A DNA stretch of 64,000 nucleotides from Sphingopyxis witflariensis. GTDB taxonomy: Bacteria; Pseudomonadota; Alphaproteobacteria; Sphingomonadales; Sphingomonadaceae. Of this stretch, positions 26,568 through 35,416 are shown one piece after another (the stretch's first letter is position 1; each line of letters begins with the position of its first letter). A program made the translations under genes and the position numbers. The notes below the pieces were generated by a model, which did not search any database, had not been told where the DNA came from, and was given only the letters and a program-made list of their open reading frames with translations. The stretch spans positions 124,001-188,000 of the forward strand of contig NZ_NISJ01000006.1 of NCBI RefSeq assembly GCF_002205635.1. The letters run 5' to 3'.

Positions 26568-27770
26568 ATGATCAGTCTTGCCGGCCGCGACATCCTGCAT
26601 GGCTGGGGCAAATTCGTGCTGACCGGCGTGGGGCTTGGGCTGCTGATCGGTGTCACCCTGTCGATGGCCGGCGTCTATCGCGGCATGATCGATGACGCCC
26701 AGGCCCTGCTGGACAACAGCGGCGCCGATCTGTGGGTGGTGCAGAAGGATACGCTTGGCCCCTATGCCGAACCATCCAGCCTGAACCAGGATACAGAACG
26801 CCCGATCCGCGCCATGGCCGGGGTCGATCGCGCGGCCGGCGTTACCTATCTGACCATGCAGATTGCGCACGAGGGCAAGGATGTGCGGGTCATGGTGGTT
26901 GGTGCGGAAGTCGCCGAGCCGGGCGAGCCGGGCCAGCCGCCACACCTGATCGCCGGGCGCCGGATCGTGCAGGGACATTACGAGGCCGTGGGGGACGTCA
27001 AGACCGGTTTTGCCATCGACGATGAGGTGACGGTGCGCCGCAACACCTATCGCATTGTCGGGCTGACCAGTCGCATGGTCTCGTCCGGAGGCGATCCGAT
27101 GTTGTTTCTCTCGCTCAAGGACGCGCAGGAAGCCCAGTTCGAAAAGGATGCCGATGCCATCGTCCGCCAGCGGGCGCGCAACGCATCCAGCCCGCTCCTG
27201 AACCCGCCGGGCAATCCGGCGGTAGCCGAAGCGGTCAACGCCGCGCAGGCCAGCAGCACCAATGTCAACGCCGTTCTGGTGACTGTCGTGCCCGGAGCTG
27301 ATGCCGAGGAGGTCGCTGCCACGATCCGCCGCTGGCAGCGCGTGACCGTCTACACCCGGGCGCAAATGGAGGAGATTCTCATTGAAAAGATGATCGCCAA
27401 TTCGGCGCGGCAGATCGGCATGTTCCTGGTTATCCTCGCCATCGTCAGCGCGGCGATTGTCGCCTTCATCATTTACACCATGACCATCGGCAAGATCCGC
27501 GAGATCGCCGTGCTGAAACTGATCGGCACGTGCAACCGCACGATTGCCGGCATGATCCTGCAACAGGCGCTGGGTCTGGGCCTGATCGGCTTTGCCGTCG
27601 GCAAGATCGCAGCGACCTTCTGGGCGCCGTTCTTCCCCAAATACGTGCTGCTGCTGCCGGCCGATTCCCTGCGCGGGTTCTTTGCCGTCATGGCGATCTG
27701 CGCGCTGGCGAGCCTGCTGGCGATTCATGCCGCGCTGAAAGTCGATCCGGCGGAGGCCATCGGTGGCTGA
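26568..27770 (+). CDS. FtsX-like ABC permease (DevC/MacB type)
   Basis: A 400-aa permease with one N-terminal membrane segment (FVLTGVGLGLLIGVTLSM), a large periplasmic MacB-PCD-like domain (ADLWVVQKDTLGPYAEP onward) and three C-terminal segments including FLVILAIVSAAIVAFIIY. The cytoplasmic motif KIREIAVLKLIGT is typical of FtsX. It sits 10 bp after the adaptor and overlaps the ATPase start, so the three form one exporter, resembling DevBCA heterocyst-glycolipid exporters. Substrate unknown. Confidence 0.88.
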   Translation: MISLAGRDILHGWGKFVLTGVGLGLLIGVTLSMAGVYRGMIDDAQALLDNSGADLWVVQKDTLGPYAEPSSLNQDTERPIRAMAGVDRAAGVTYLTMQIAHEGKDVRVMVVGAEVAEPGEPGQPPHLIAGRRIVQGHYEAVGDVKTGFAIDDEVTVRRNTYRIVGLTSRMVSSGGDPMLFLSLKDAQEAQFEKDADAIVRQRARNASSPLLNPPGNPAVAEAVNAAQASSTNVNAVLVTVVPGADAEEVAATIRRWQRVTVYTRAQMEEILIEKMIANSARQIGMFLVILAIVSAAIVAFIIYTMTIGKIREIAVLKLIGTCNRTIAGMILQQALGLGLIGFAVGKIAATFWAPFFPKYVLLLPADSLRGFFAVMAICALASLLAIHAALKVDPAEAIGG

Positions 27771-28479
27771 AGGCATCCGCATCGACAACCTGGTCAAGAC
27801 CTATGGCCAAGGCGACACCGCCGTCCACGCCCTGCGCGGCGTCAACATGTCGGTCGCCAAGGGTGAGGTCGTGGGCCTGATCGGCCCGTCCGGTTCGGGC
27901 AAGAGCACGCTGCTCAAGTGTCTGGGCGCGGTGATCGAGCCGACTTCCGGCCGCATGACCATCGGCGACAGGGTGATCTACGACGATGGCTGGAAAGTGG
28001 GCGATCTGCGCGCGCTGCGCCGCGACCTGATCGGGTTCATCTTTCAGGCGCCCTATCTGATCCCGTTCCTCGACGTGACGGACAATGTCGCCCTGCTGCC
28101 GATGCTGGCTGGCAAGCCTAACGCGGTTGCCCGCAAAGAGGCGCGCGACCTGCTGGAGGCGCTCGACGTGGCGCACCGCGCGGCGGCCATGCCGTCGCAG
28201 TTGTCAGGGGGTGAGCAACAGCGGGTTGCCATTGCCCGCGCGCTGGTCAACCGGCCGCCAGTGATCCTCGCCGATGAGCCGACGGCACCGCTCGATGGAG
28301 TCCGGGCGCTCGCGGTGGTGGATATGCTCAACACCATGGCCCGGCAGTTCGACACGGCGATCATCATCGTCACGCATGACGAGAAGATCATTCCGACCTT
28401 CCGCAGGCTCTACAATATCCGGGATGGCGTGACGATCGAGGAGCTGCAGCTCGAGGCTTCCCCCGCGCGCCGGACCTGA
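27763..28479 (+). CDS. ABC transporter ATP-binding protein (DevA/MacB type)
   Basis: A 238-aa ATPase: Walker [17 protein letters not shown]-loop [11 protein letters not shown], signature [17 protein letters not shown], Walker [15 protein letters not shown] and H-loop [11 protein letters not shown] start at 27763 with cggagg 8 nt upstream, inside the end of the permease gene. The usual Walker B end ALD reads PLD here, and GV replaces S-x in [13 protein letters not shown], a mild departure from the norm. It drives the HlyD/FtsX exporter. Confidence 0.9.
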   Translation: MAEGIRIDNLVKTYGQGDTAVHALRGVNMSVAKGEVVGLIGPSGSGKSTLLKCLGAVIEPTSGRMTIGDRVIYDDGWKVGDLRALRRDLIGFIFQAPYLIPFLDVTDNVALLPMLAGKPNAVARKEARDLLEALDVAHRAAAMPSQLSGGEQQRVAIARALVNRPPVILADEPTAPLDGVRALAVVDMLNTMARQFDTAIIIVTHDEKIIPTFRRLYNIRDGVTIEELQLEASPARRT

Positions 28480-28481
28480 TA

Positions 28482-31295
28482 TCACAGGGACATGGTCGAT
28501 CGTCGGCGAAGCAGCTTGCGCCCTTCACTGAACCACAGGACCGCACTACCCATGGCCAGGCAGATCAGCCAGTCATCCAACGCCAGCGGAACCGTGCCGA
28601 AAGCCGCATTCAGTGGCGAAAGATGGATTACCGCTACCTGCAGCAAGGCTGACAGGAGAACCGCAGCCCATAGCCAGCGGTTTGCGAACCAATGGGTAAA
28701 TGCGCTGACAACGTCGGATCGTGCGCAGAACGCATTGAAGAGCTGCGCAAACACCAAAGTAGTGAAGCCGGCGGTGCGGGCGTGGTCTATATCATGGCTA
28801 CCCTCGACCAGACCGCCTGGCAGATAGATGTCGATTGTCGCAAGGGCGGCTAGCGCCATCACCAGCCCAAGACTCAACACATCGCGCCACATCCGCGCAT
28901 CAATGGTAGGCGAGCTGCGCCGGCGGGGCGGGCGCTCCATCACGTCGCCGATCTCCGGGTCGACCCCCATGGCAAGGGCAGGCCCGGAATCGGTAATAAG
29001 GTTTATCCACAGGATCTGCGTTGCCAGCAATGGCAAGACCAGACCAGTTCCATTGCTCGCATCGTCGAGGCCGATGACCCCCGCGCCGACAACGCCCAGG
29101 AATACCGTCAGCACTTCGCCCATGTTGGAGGAAAGAAGGTAGCGCAGGAACTTGCGTATATTGTCGAAGATGGCCCGGCCTTCGCGCACGGCCGCAACGA
29201 TCGTGGCGAAATTGTCGTCGGCCAGGATCATCTTCGCGGCCTCTTTCGTCACTTCGGTGCCGGTCTGGCCCATCGCGATCCCGATGTCCGCAGACTTGAG
29301 TGCCGGGGCATCGTTCACCCCATCGCCGGTCATTGCGACGATCTCGCCATCTGTCTGCAAGGCATCGACGATCCGCAGCTTGTGAACCGGCGCAACCCGC
29401 GCATAGACTTGCGTCTCGCGAACCGCGCGGGCCAACTGCATGTCATCCAGCGCATCGAGGTCGGTCCCGGTCAGTACCCTTGCATCATTCGATGTTATTC
29501 CAAGTTGTGCCGCGATCCGAGCAGCAGTGCGGGGATGATCGCCGGTGATCATAACGACACGAATGCCCGCGCGCTGCGCCTCGGCGATCGCGTTGGCGGC
29601 CTCTTCGCGCGGAGGATCGATGATGCCCACCGTGCCGACGAAGATCAGGTCGCGTTCAAGCGATCCATCCAGCTTTGCCTCTTCGCCGGGAACAAGCGGA
29701 CGATAGGCAACCGCGAGCGTTCGAAGCGCGTCATTCGAAAGCCGCTCGACATCGGCGCGAGCTTTTGCCCGGACAATGTCGTCGAAGGGCCGGATGTCCA
29801 TGCCGACGCGGATGCCCGTGCATCGATCCATCAGCACATCGGGGGCACCCTTTGCGATCAGCACGAGTTCGCCGCCGTGCTCCCGGTCGCGCTCGATCGT
29901 CGACATCATCTTGCGTTCAGACGTGAAGGGCAATTCGGCAGTGCGTTCGAACCGTGCCTGTCGTCGGGTGTCGGCGCCCAACTTCTTTTCGGCAACCAGG
30001 AAGGCCGCCTCGGTCGGATCGCCATCGATGGCCCAGGTCCCGTCGGCTAGCATGCGAAGACCGGCGTTGCCGGCAAGGCTGCCGCCGCTCAGCACGACGA
30101 TATGCTCCGCCCTCAGCGCGTCATCGAGCGATGCACTGCCTTGCGCCTCGAAAGTGCCGTGCGGCGAGTAGCCCGTGCCCGTCACCCGGCTTTCGCCCGA
30201 AGCCGTGATGACGCGCTGGATGGTCATCTGCGAGCGGGTAAGCGTACCTGTCTTGTCGGAGCAGATGACCGTCGCCGAACCCAGGGTTTCGACCGAGGAA
30301 AGCTTCTTCACCACGGCGTTGTGCGCCGCCATTCGCTGAACCCCGAGAGCTAGGACGAGCGACAAGATCGCCGGCAGTCCCTCCGGCACGGCGGCGACCG
30401 CAAGCGAGACGCCCAGGAGCAGGACAGTTGCGATGTCGTTCGGCGTCTCGACCGGTTGGACGATAATCAGCGTCGCCATGACAACTGCCGCGATGATCAC
30501 CACGCTTGTGCCGAGGATCCGCCCCAGCCGAGCCACTTCGCGCTGTAGCGGCGTAGCCTCTTCGCGTGTCTCGTCGAGCATGGTGGCGATGCGGCCCATC
30601 TCGGTTCGCATACCGATGGCGGTGACGATTGCGCGGCCGGTGCCCTGTGCGACCGCGGTGCCTTTGAAGACCATCGAAGTCCGGTCGGCGAGGGCCGCCG
30701 GAGCGGGCAGGGTGGCCGCATCCTTTGCGACCGCTTCGCTTTCGCCGGTGAGCGATGCCTCCTGAACGCGCAGCGAGGCCGCCAGGATCAACCTCGCATC
30801 CGCACCGACTGCGTCGCCCTCCTCGAGCAGCAGCACGTCGCCAGGCACCAGTTCTCTAGCGGGTATCCGCTGCCTGCGACCGTCACGCATTACCGACGAG
30901 GTCACCGCTGTCATCTTCGCAAGTGCCGCTACCGCGCTTGCTGCCTTGCTCTCTTCGACGAAGCCCAAAACCGCGTTAAGCAGGATGACAATCGCGATGA
31001 CCAAGGCGTCGACAGGCCACTCCCGCTCCCCCTCGATGAGCCAGATCGCAAGCGCCACCGCAATCGCTGCGAGGAGGAGGTAGACCAGCGGATCCCGGAA
31101 CTGCGCAAGAATACGGCGCCACAGCGGCGGCCCCTTTACCGTCCGTAGTTCGTTGGAGCCAAAGCGGGCCAGGCGCTCGCTCGCATCATGCGCGGACAAT
31201 CCCTTTGCAGGATCGACGCCCAGCGCGGAAGCGGCTTCCTCCGGCGATCCGGTGGATGGATCGTCGAGGTCGATCAACTCGGTCGGATCGGCCAT
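28482..31295 (-). CDS. P-type Ca2+/cation ATPase (P2 type)
   Basis: A 937-aa P-type ATPase of the P2A/P2B kind. N-terminal cation-ATPase domain (LSAHDASERLARFGSNEL), actuator loop EASLTGESEAV, ion motif AAVPEGLPAI in TM4, phosphorylation site CSDKTGTLT, hinge MTGDGVNDAPALK and LITDSGPALAMG in TM6. PEGL in TM4 points to Ca2+ (or Mn2+) export. It lies tail to tail with the exporter operon, 2 bp apart. Confidence 0.9.
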   Translation of the reverse strand: MADPTELIDLDDPSTGSPEEAASALGVDPAKGLSAHDASERLARFGSNELRTVKGPPLWRRILAQFRDPLVYLLLAAIAVALAIWLIEGEREWPVDALVIAIVILLNAVLGFVEESKAASAVAALAKMTAVTSSVMRDGRRQRIPARELVPGDVLLLEEGDAVGADARLILAASLRVQEASLTGESEAVAKDAATLPAPAALADRTSMVFKGTAVAQGTGRAIVTAIGMRTEMGRIATMLDETREEATPLQREVARLGRILGTSVVIIAAVVMATLIIVQPVETPNDIATVLLLGVSLAVAAVPEGLPAILSLVLALGVQRMAAHNAVVKKLSSVETLGSATVICSDKTGTLTRSQMTIQRVITASGESRVTGTGYSPHGTFEAQGSASLDDALRAEHIVVLSGGSLAGNAGLRMLADGTWAIDGDPTEAAFLVAEKKLGADTRRQARFERTAELPFTSERKMMSTIERDREHGGELVLIAKGAPDVLMDRCTGIRVGMDIRPFDDIVRAKARADVERLSNDALRTLAVAYRPLVPGEEAKLDGSLERDLIFVGTVGIIDPPREEAANAIAEAQRAGIRVVMITGDHPRTAARIAAQLGITSNDARVLTGTDLDALDDMQLARAVRETQVYARVAPVHKLRIVDALQTDGEIVAMTGDGVNDAPALKSADIGIAMGQTGTEVTKEAAKMILADDNFATIVAAVREGRAIFDNIRKFLRYLLSSNMGEVLTVFLGVVGAGVIGLDDASNGTGLVLPLLATQILWINLITDSGPALAMGVDPEIGDVMERPPRRRSSPTIDARMWRDVLSLGLVMALAALATIDIYLPGGLVEGSHDIDHARTAGFTTLVFAQLFNAFCARSDVVSAFTHWFANRWLWAAVLLSALLQVAVIHLSPLNAAFGTVPLALDDWLICLAMGSAVLWFSEGRKLLRRRSTMSL

Positions 31296-31326
31296 GCGCT
31301 CTCTCGTCTCTGGTTACGCAAGCGCG

Positions 31327-31584
<258 letters not shown>

Positions 31585-31613
31585 TCAAGAATGCTTGCCA
31601 CCGCCGCTGCCTC

Positions 31614-32009
31614 TCATCCATGCCTTCGGCATCCTCCGAGCATACGGGTACGCAAAGCAGGCCCGGCGAACTGGATGAAGATGCCAATTACCGCGTCGAA
31701 TGTCTCCTCCGGCCAGTCCCAGCCGGTCAGATCGACCAGCCGATATTCGACGGCGACGCCGCGCCTTTTCGCCAAGCTGCGTGCCTTGTTGATCGCCAGC
31801 TCTGATATGTCCGTTGCGACAACATCATGGCCGTGCTGCGCTAGGAACACGCTGTTGCGTCCTTCGCCATCGGCTATCGCCAAAATCTTCGATCCAGGCG
31901 TGAGGCGGTGCGCTTCTCTGGCCAGGAATGCATTGGGCTGAGTGCCGAACAAGTACTTTTCCGATGCGTAGCGCTCGTTCCAGAATGTGGCCTGATCGGG
32001 CTCAGTCAT
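31614..32009 (-). pseudogene. Class I methyltransferase (TehB-like), 3'-truncated
   Basis: Begins MTEPDQATFWNERYASEKYL at 32009, overlapping the stop of the dioxygenase-rhodanese gene by 8 bp, so it belonged to that operon. SAM motif: ILAIADGEGRNSVFLAQHG, then VVATDISELAINKAR. After FIQFAGPALRTRM the frame leaves the family and stops, at about 131 aa against roughly 200 in relatives. The break lies next to the CoA-transferase fragment, so a deletion joined two genes. Confidence 0.78.
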
Positions 32010-33354
32010 GGACAGACTTCCAGGCCCCCATCGAACCCAGATATACATCCAGTTTATCGAACCCCCGGCTGGCGAGCCATCCCGCGGCAACCGTTGCGCG
32101 CATCCCACTCGCGCACATGAGCGTGTAGCGTCTGCTCGGATCGAGTTCGGAATATCGCTCGTTGAGTTCGCCAACATAGATATGCTGCGAACCATCGATA
32201 GCAGACTCGGCCCGCTCGTCGGCATCGCGCACATCGAGCAGGGTCCAGCCCTCCGGGTTGGAGTCGAGGCGGTTTTCGACTTCCTCGGTGTCGATCATCG
32301 GTATCGCGTTCATCGTACGGCCCTGTGCTGCAGCGGGCACGATACCGACATAGCCGCCCCTCACATTGTCGAGCGCAATACGCATGAGGTGGGTCATCGC
32401 CCCTTCGAGTTGATCTTCGTCGGAGGCGATAAAGGCCAGACTTTCACCCTCGCGGATGAACCAGCCTGCGAAAGCGGAAATCATGCCGACCGGCAGGTTC
32501 ATCGATCCGAGAAGATGGCCGGAAGCGAAGGCGAGTGGCTCGCGCACGTCTACGAGGTGGTCGACGTCGAGGCCCTCCAGTTCGGCGAGCGACAGGCGTT
32601 TCGGACGTGTGACACGCGGTGCAGGCTCCCCACCTTCAAGGTTCAGCCGCTCCATCAGCCGGAAGTAGGGTGGCCGGTAATGATTTTCCTCCACCTTGAA
32701 GTCGATAAACGCATCGCGGCTGTCGAACTGGAGGCGCGGATTGTTGACGCGTTCATGACCCAGGGTGGAGAATTCGCGCTCCGCCATTCCCGATCCGCAC
32801 ACCGAGCCGGCGCCATGCGCCGGGTAGAGGATGACCTGGTCCCCAAGGGCGAGGATTTTCTGGAGAGAATCGTAAAGCAGTCCAGCCACTTCGCGTTTCC
32901 GTTCGGGATAGAAATCGGTCCGACCGACATCGCCGATAAACAGCGCGTCTCCGGTGAAAACCCCCACTGGTCCATGCGGGTAGGCCGTATCGCGGAGTAC
33001 GAAAGCGAGATGATCGTCCGTATGACCCGGGGTTTCCAATACCTCCAGTTTAAGTTGGCCGATCTCGAACTCGTCGCCCTCGCGTGCGATCTCGGCGTAC
33101 TCTACATTGCCTGCAGCGTTGGGGCCGTGGAGAACCCGTGCGCCGGTGATCCCTTTCAGAATCGGCGCGCCGGAAACCAGATCTTCATTGCGGTGAGTTT
33201 CGAATATGTGCGTGATTTCCAGCCCCTCCGCGCGCGCCAGTTCAAGGTAGCATTCGCAGTCGCGACGTGGATCGATCACCGCGGCCTTGCCGCCAGAGCC
33301 GATGAGGTAGGACAAGTGGGACAGACCGGGCGTCTTGATTTTTTCGAGCAGCAT
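32002..33354 (-). CDS. Persulfide dioxygenase-rhodanese fusion (MBL fold + two rhodanese-like domains)
   Basis: A 450-aa protein. Residues 1-240 are a metallo-beta-lactamase fold like ETHE1: FETHRNEDLVSG replaces the usual HxHxDH, LETPGHTDDHLAF supplies a His and FTGDALFIGDVGRTD an Asp, so the mono-iron ligands of ETHE1 appear kept. Two rhodanese domains follow: VDVREPLAFASG, without a Cys loop, and LLDVRDADERAES with MCASGMRATVAAG (Cys). It would oxidise persulfide to sulfite and make thiosulfate, like CstB or PRF. Confidence 0.87.
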   Translation of the reverse strand: MLLEKIKTPGLSHLSYLIGSGGKAAVIDPRRDCECYLELARAEGLEITHIFETHRNEDLVSGAPILKGITGARVLHGPNAAGNVEYAEIAREGDEFEIGQLKLEVLETPGHTDDHLAFVLRDTAYPHGPVGVFTGDALFIGDVGRTDFYPERKREVAGLLYDSLQKILALGDQVILYPAHGAGSVCGSGMAEREFSTLGHERVNNPRLQFDSRDAFIDFKVEENHYRPPYFRLMERLNLEGGEPAPRVTRPKRLSLAELEGLDVDHLVDVREPLAFASGHLLGSMNLPVGMISAFAGWFIREGESLAFIASDEDQLEGAMTHLMRIALDNVRGGYVGIVPAAAQGRTMNAIPMIDTEEVENRLDSNPEGWTLLDVRDADERAESAIDGSQHIYVGELNERYSELDPSRRYTLMCASGMRATVAAGWLASRGFDKLDVYLGSMGAWKSVHD

Positions 33355-33371
33355 ATTGTCTCCCTAGATAG

Positions 33372-33404
33372 CAAAAAGCGGGACCGGCGCGAACCGATCC
33401 CGCT
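33372..33404 (-). terminator. Rho-independent terminator between peroxiredoxin and dioxygenase-rhodanese genes
   Basis: On the minus strand an 11-bp stem, agcgggatcgg and ccggtcccgct (one G-U), with a 6-base loop is followed by TTTTT. It lies 28 bp after the peroxiredoxin stop and 18 bp before the dioxygenase-rhodanese start, so that gene is expressed by read-through or from a promoter within or very close to this hairpin. Confidence 0.85.
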
Positions 33405-33431
33405 GTTAAAAAATTCAAATGAGGTTCGCGC

Positions 33432-34061
33432 TCAATCGATTTTGACCGTGCGCAGGTAGGGGCGCAGTGTGGTGAAGCCCTGCGGAAAGCGGGATTTCGC
33501 GTCTTCATCGGAGACCGAGGGCGGAATGATGGCTTCCTTGCCTTCGCGCCAATCAGCGGGCGTGGCCACGCCATGCTTATCGCTGAACTGAAGAGCATCG
33601 ATCGCACGCAGTATCTCGTCGAAGTTGCGGCCCACGCTCATGGGGTAGGTCATTGTAAGCCGGATCTTTTTATCGGGGTCGATGATGAAGACGGATCGGA
33701 CAGCTGCCGTTTCGCTCTGATCCGGGTGGATCATGTCGTAGAGCTTTGCGATCTTGAGGTCTGCGTCCGCCACGATGGGGAACACGAGGTTCGTGTTCTG
33801 GGTTTCATTGACGTCCTCAATCCATTTGGCGTGCTCTTCCGCCGTGTCGGTCGAGAGGCCGAGCGGCTTCACGTTGCGTTTGTCGAACTCGCTGGCAAGT
33901 TGGGCAGTGCGGCCCATTTCCGTAGTGCAAACGGGCGTGAAGTCGGCCGGGTGGCTGAAGAAGAAAACCCAACTGTCGCCGGCCCATTCATGGAGGCTGA
34001 TCTCACCGTTCTGGGTGCCGACGGTGAAGTCGGGGGCGATATCACCGATATGAAGGCTCAT
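33432..34061 (-). CDS. 1-Cys peroxiredoxin (Prx6/AhpC-TSA)
   Basis: A 209-aa peroxiredoxin of the Prx6 branch. The peroxidatic Cys lies in HPADFTPVCTTEMG; no other cysteine is present, so an external thiol must reduce it. Other motifs: NVKPLGLSTD, IADVDLKIAKLYDM-like ADADLKIAKLYDMIHP and TYPMSVGRNFDEILR. It reduces peroxides and possibly persulfides formed during sulfide oxidation. A strong terminator follows. Confidence 0.92.
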   Translation of the reverse strand: MSLHIGDIAPDFTVGTQNGEISLHEWAGDSWVFFFSHPADFTPVCTTEMGRTAQLASEFDKRNVKPLGLSTDTAEEHAKWIEDVNETQNTNLVFPIVADADLKIAKLYDMIHPDQSETAAVRSVFIIDPDKKIRLTMTYPMSVGRNFDEILRAIDALQFSDKHGVATPADWREGKEAIIPPSVSDEDAKSRFPQGFTTLRPYLRTVKID

Positions 34062-34130
34062 AGGAATTTCCTCGTTTGGGATTGATGCAGTCTTTCTACT
34101 CTTCCCCGACCAAGACGACTAATTCAAATT

Positions 34131-34149
34131 ATCGAATGCATTAATCGAT
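34131..34149. promoter_or_regulatory. Palindrome in the peroxiredoxin promoter region
   Basis: The 225-bp gap upstream of the peroxiredoxin gene is much richer in AT than its surroundings and contains an imperfect palindrome, atcga-N9-tcgat with atgcat inside. It may hold the promoter and an operator. The regulator is unknown; the ArsR gene at 43041 is one candidate. Sequence pattern only. Confidence 0.4.
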
Positions 34150-34286
34150 AAATCATTATTATGGTGTTTCGAGGCAAACCGTTGGCATCAAGTCGATAAT
34201 TTGGGTCATGGTTTAATGCATGAATGTAATTGATGGCCCCGAACAGTTGGTCAGGGCACTAAGGAGATGACGTCTCGTGCTGTAGG

Positions 34287-34409
34287 TCAGCCTTTCAGCC
34301 ACAGCCTGATGACGTAAGCGACGATTCCAAGAACCGTGACGCTCGCAAGCCATATACCAGCCATCCACCCCAAACGTTGGCATAGCGGGCGCTCTTTCGT
34401 CTCGCTCAT
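34287..34409 (-). CDS. DUF2474 small membrane protein (CydX-like)
   Basis: A 40-aa protein with one membrane helix (LASVTVLGIVAYVIRLWL) after MSETKERPLCQRLGW. Its ATG shares a base with the cioB stop (TGATG), so it is coupled. DUF2474 peptides follow cydB/cioB in many proteobacteria and are thought to be a small bd-oxidase subunit analogous to CydX. Last gene of the ten-gene operon. Confidence 0.82.
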   Translation of the reverse strand: MSETKERPLCQRLGWMAGIWLASVTVLGIVAYVIRLWLKG

Positions 34410-35416
34410 CAGTGGTAGCCCTCGTTCGTAACTTTGCCGCGGAACACCCAATAGGCCCATGCGGTGTAGGCGATGATGAGCGGCATCGTAATTGCGACGC
34501 CGACCAGCATGAAGATCTGGCTTCGCTCCGGCGCGGCAGCCTCCCAGATTGTCAGGCCGGGCGGCACCACATAGGGCCACATAGTGACGCCCAGTCCTGC
34601 CATGCCGAAGAAGAACAGCGCGATAGAAAGCCAGAAGGGCTTGCTGTGCCTCTCCACCGAGAGTGCGCGCAGTAGCGCCAGCGCGACCAGCCCTGTCAGA
34701 ATAGGCACAGGTGCGGCGAAATAGATTTCCGGAGCCGTGAGCCAGCGTTCTGCATATTCGGCATTGAGAAAGACATTGTAGAGGCTGACCCCGACCATCA
34801 GGACTAGGGTGGCCCACGCGGCTTTTTTCCCAAGAGAACGCGCATGATCCTGACCTTCACCTTCCAGCTTCCAGACCAGCCACGTCGCGCCGAGCAGGGC
34901 GTAGCCCGCCACGGTGCCAAGGCCGGTCAGCAGGGTGTAGGGCGTCAGCCAGTTGAACCAGCTACCAGCATAAGACCGGTCGACGACTTCGATGCCTTGC
35001 AAGAGCGCCCCGAGCGTCATGCCCTGCGCCATGGCAGCAACCAGCGAACCGCCGGTGAATGCGACATCCCAGTATCTCCGGTGACCGGGGTCCCGCCAAC
35101 GGTATTCGAAGGCCACGCCGCGAAAAACGAGACCCAGCAGCATGGCGATGATAAGCGGATAGGTCGCTGGCAGTATGATGGCATAGGCCAATGGGAATGC
35201 AGCAAACAGCCCTCCGCCGCCTAGCACCAGCCAGGTCTCGTTGCCATCCCAGACCGGCGCGATCGAATTCATAGCGCGGTCGCGTTCCAGTCCGACCTCG
35301 AAGGTCGGGAACAGGATGCCAATACCGAGATCGAAGCCGTCCATAATGACATAGGCGAACACGGCGAAGGCAATGATGAACGCCCAGATGGTCGTCAGGT
35401 CCACGTTAACGGCCAT
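34409..35416 (-). CDS. cioB: Cytochrome bd (CIO-type) ubiquinol oxidase subunit II
   Basis: A 335-aa subunit II with about eight membrane helices. N-terminal signature: FAYVIMDGFDLGIGILFP; then WDGNETWLVLGGGGLFAAFP and FRGVAFEYR, typical of CydB. The start MAVNVDLTTIW overlaps the end of cioA by 11 bp and follows gaggaggc. It forms the quinol oxidase with subunit I. Placing it in an operon with sulfide:quinone oxidoreductase suggests it takes electrons from sulfide. Confidence 0.93.
   Translation of the reverse strand: MAVNVDLTTIWAFIIAFAVFAYVIMDGFDLGIGILFPTFEVGLERDRAMNSIAPVWDGNETWLVLGGGGLFAAFPLAYAIILPATYPLIIAMLLGLVFRGVAFEYRWRDPGHRRYWDVAFTGGSLVAAMAQGMTLGALLQGIEVVDRSYAGSWFNWLTPYTLLTGLGTVAGYALLGATWLVWKLEGEGQDHARSLGKKAAWATLVLMVGVSLYNVFLNAEYAERWLTAPEIYFAAPVPILTGLVALALLRALSVERHSKPFWLSIALFFFGMAGLGVTMWPYVVPPGLTIWEAAAPERSQIFMLVGVAITMPLIIAYTAWAYWVFRGKVTNEGYH

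Noticed and set aside
32008..33459. 483-aa plus-strand frame opposite the dioxygenase-rhodanese gene
   Set aside because: Antisense shadow; the minus-strand protein carries all the family motifs.
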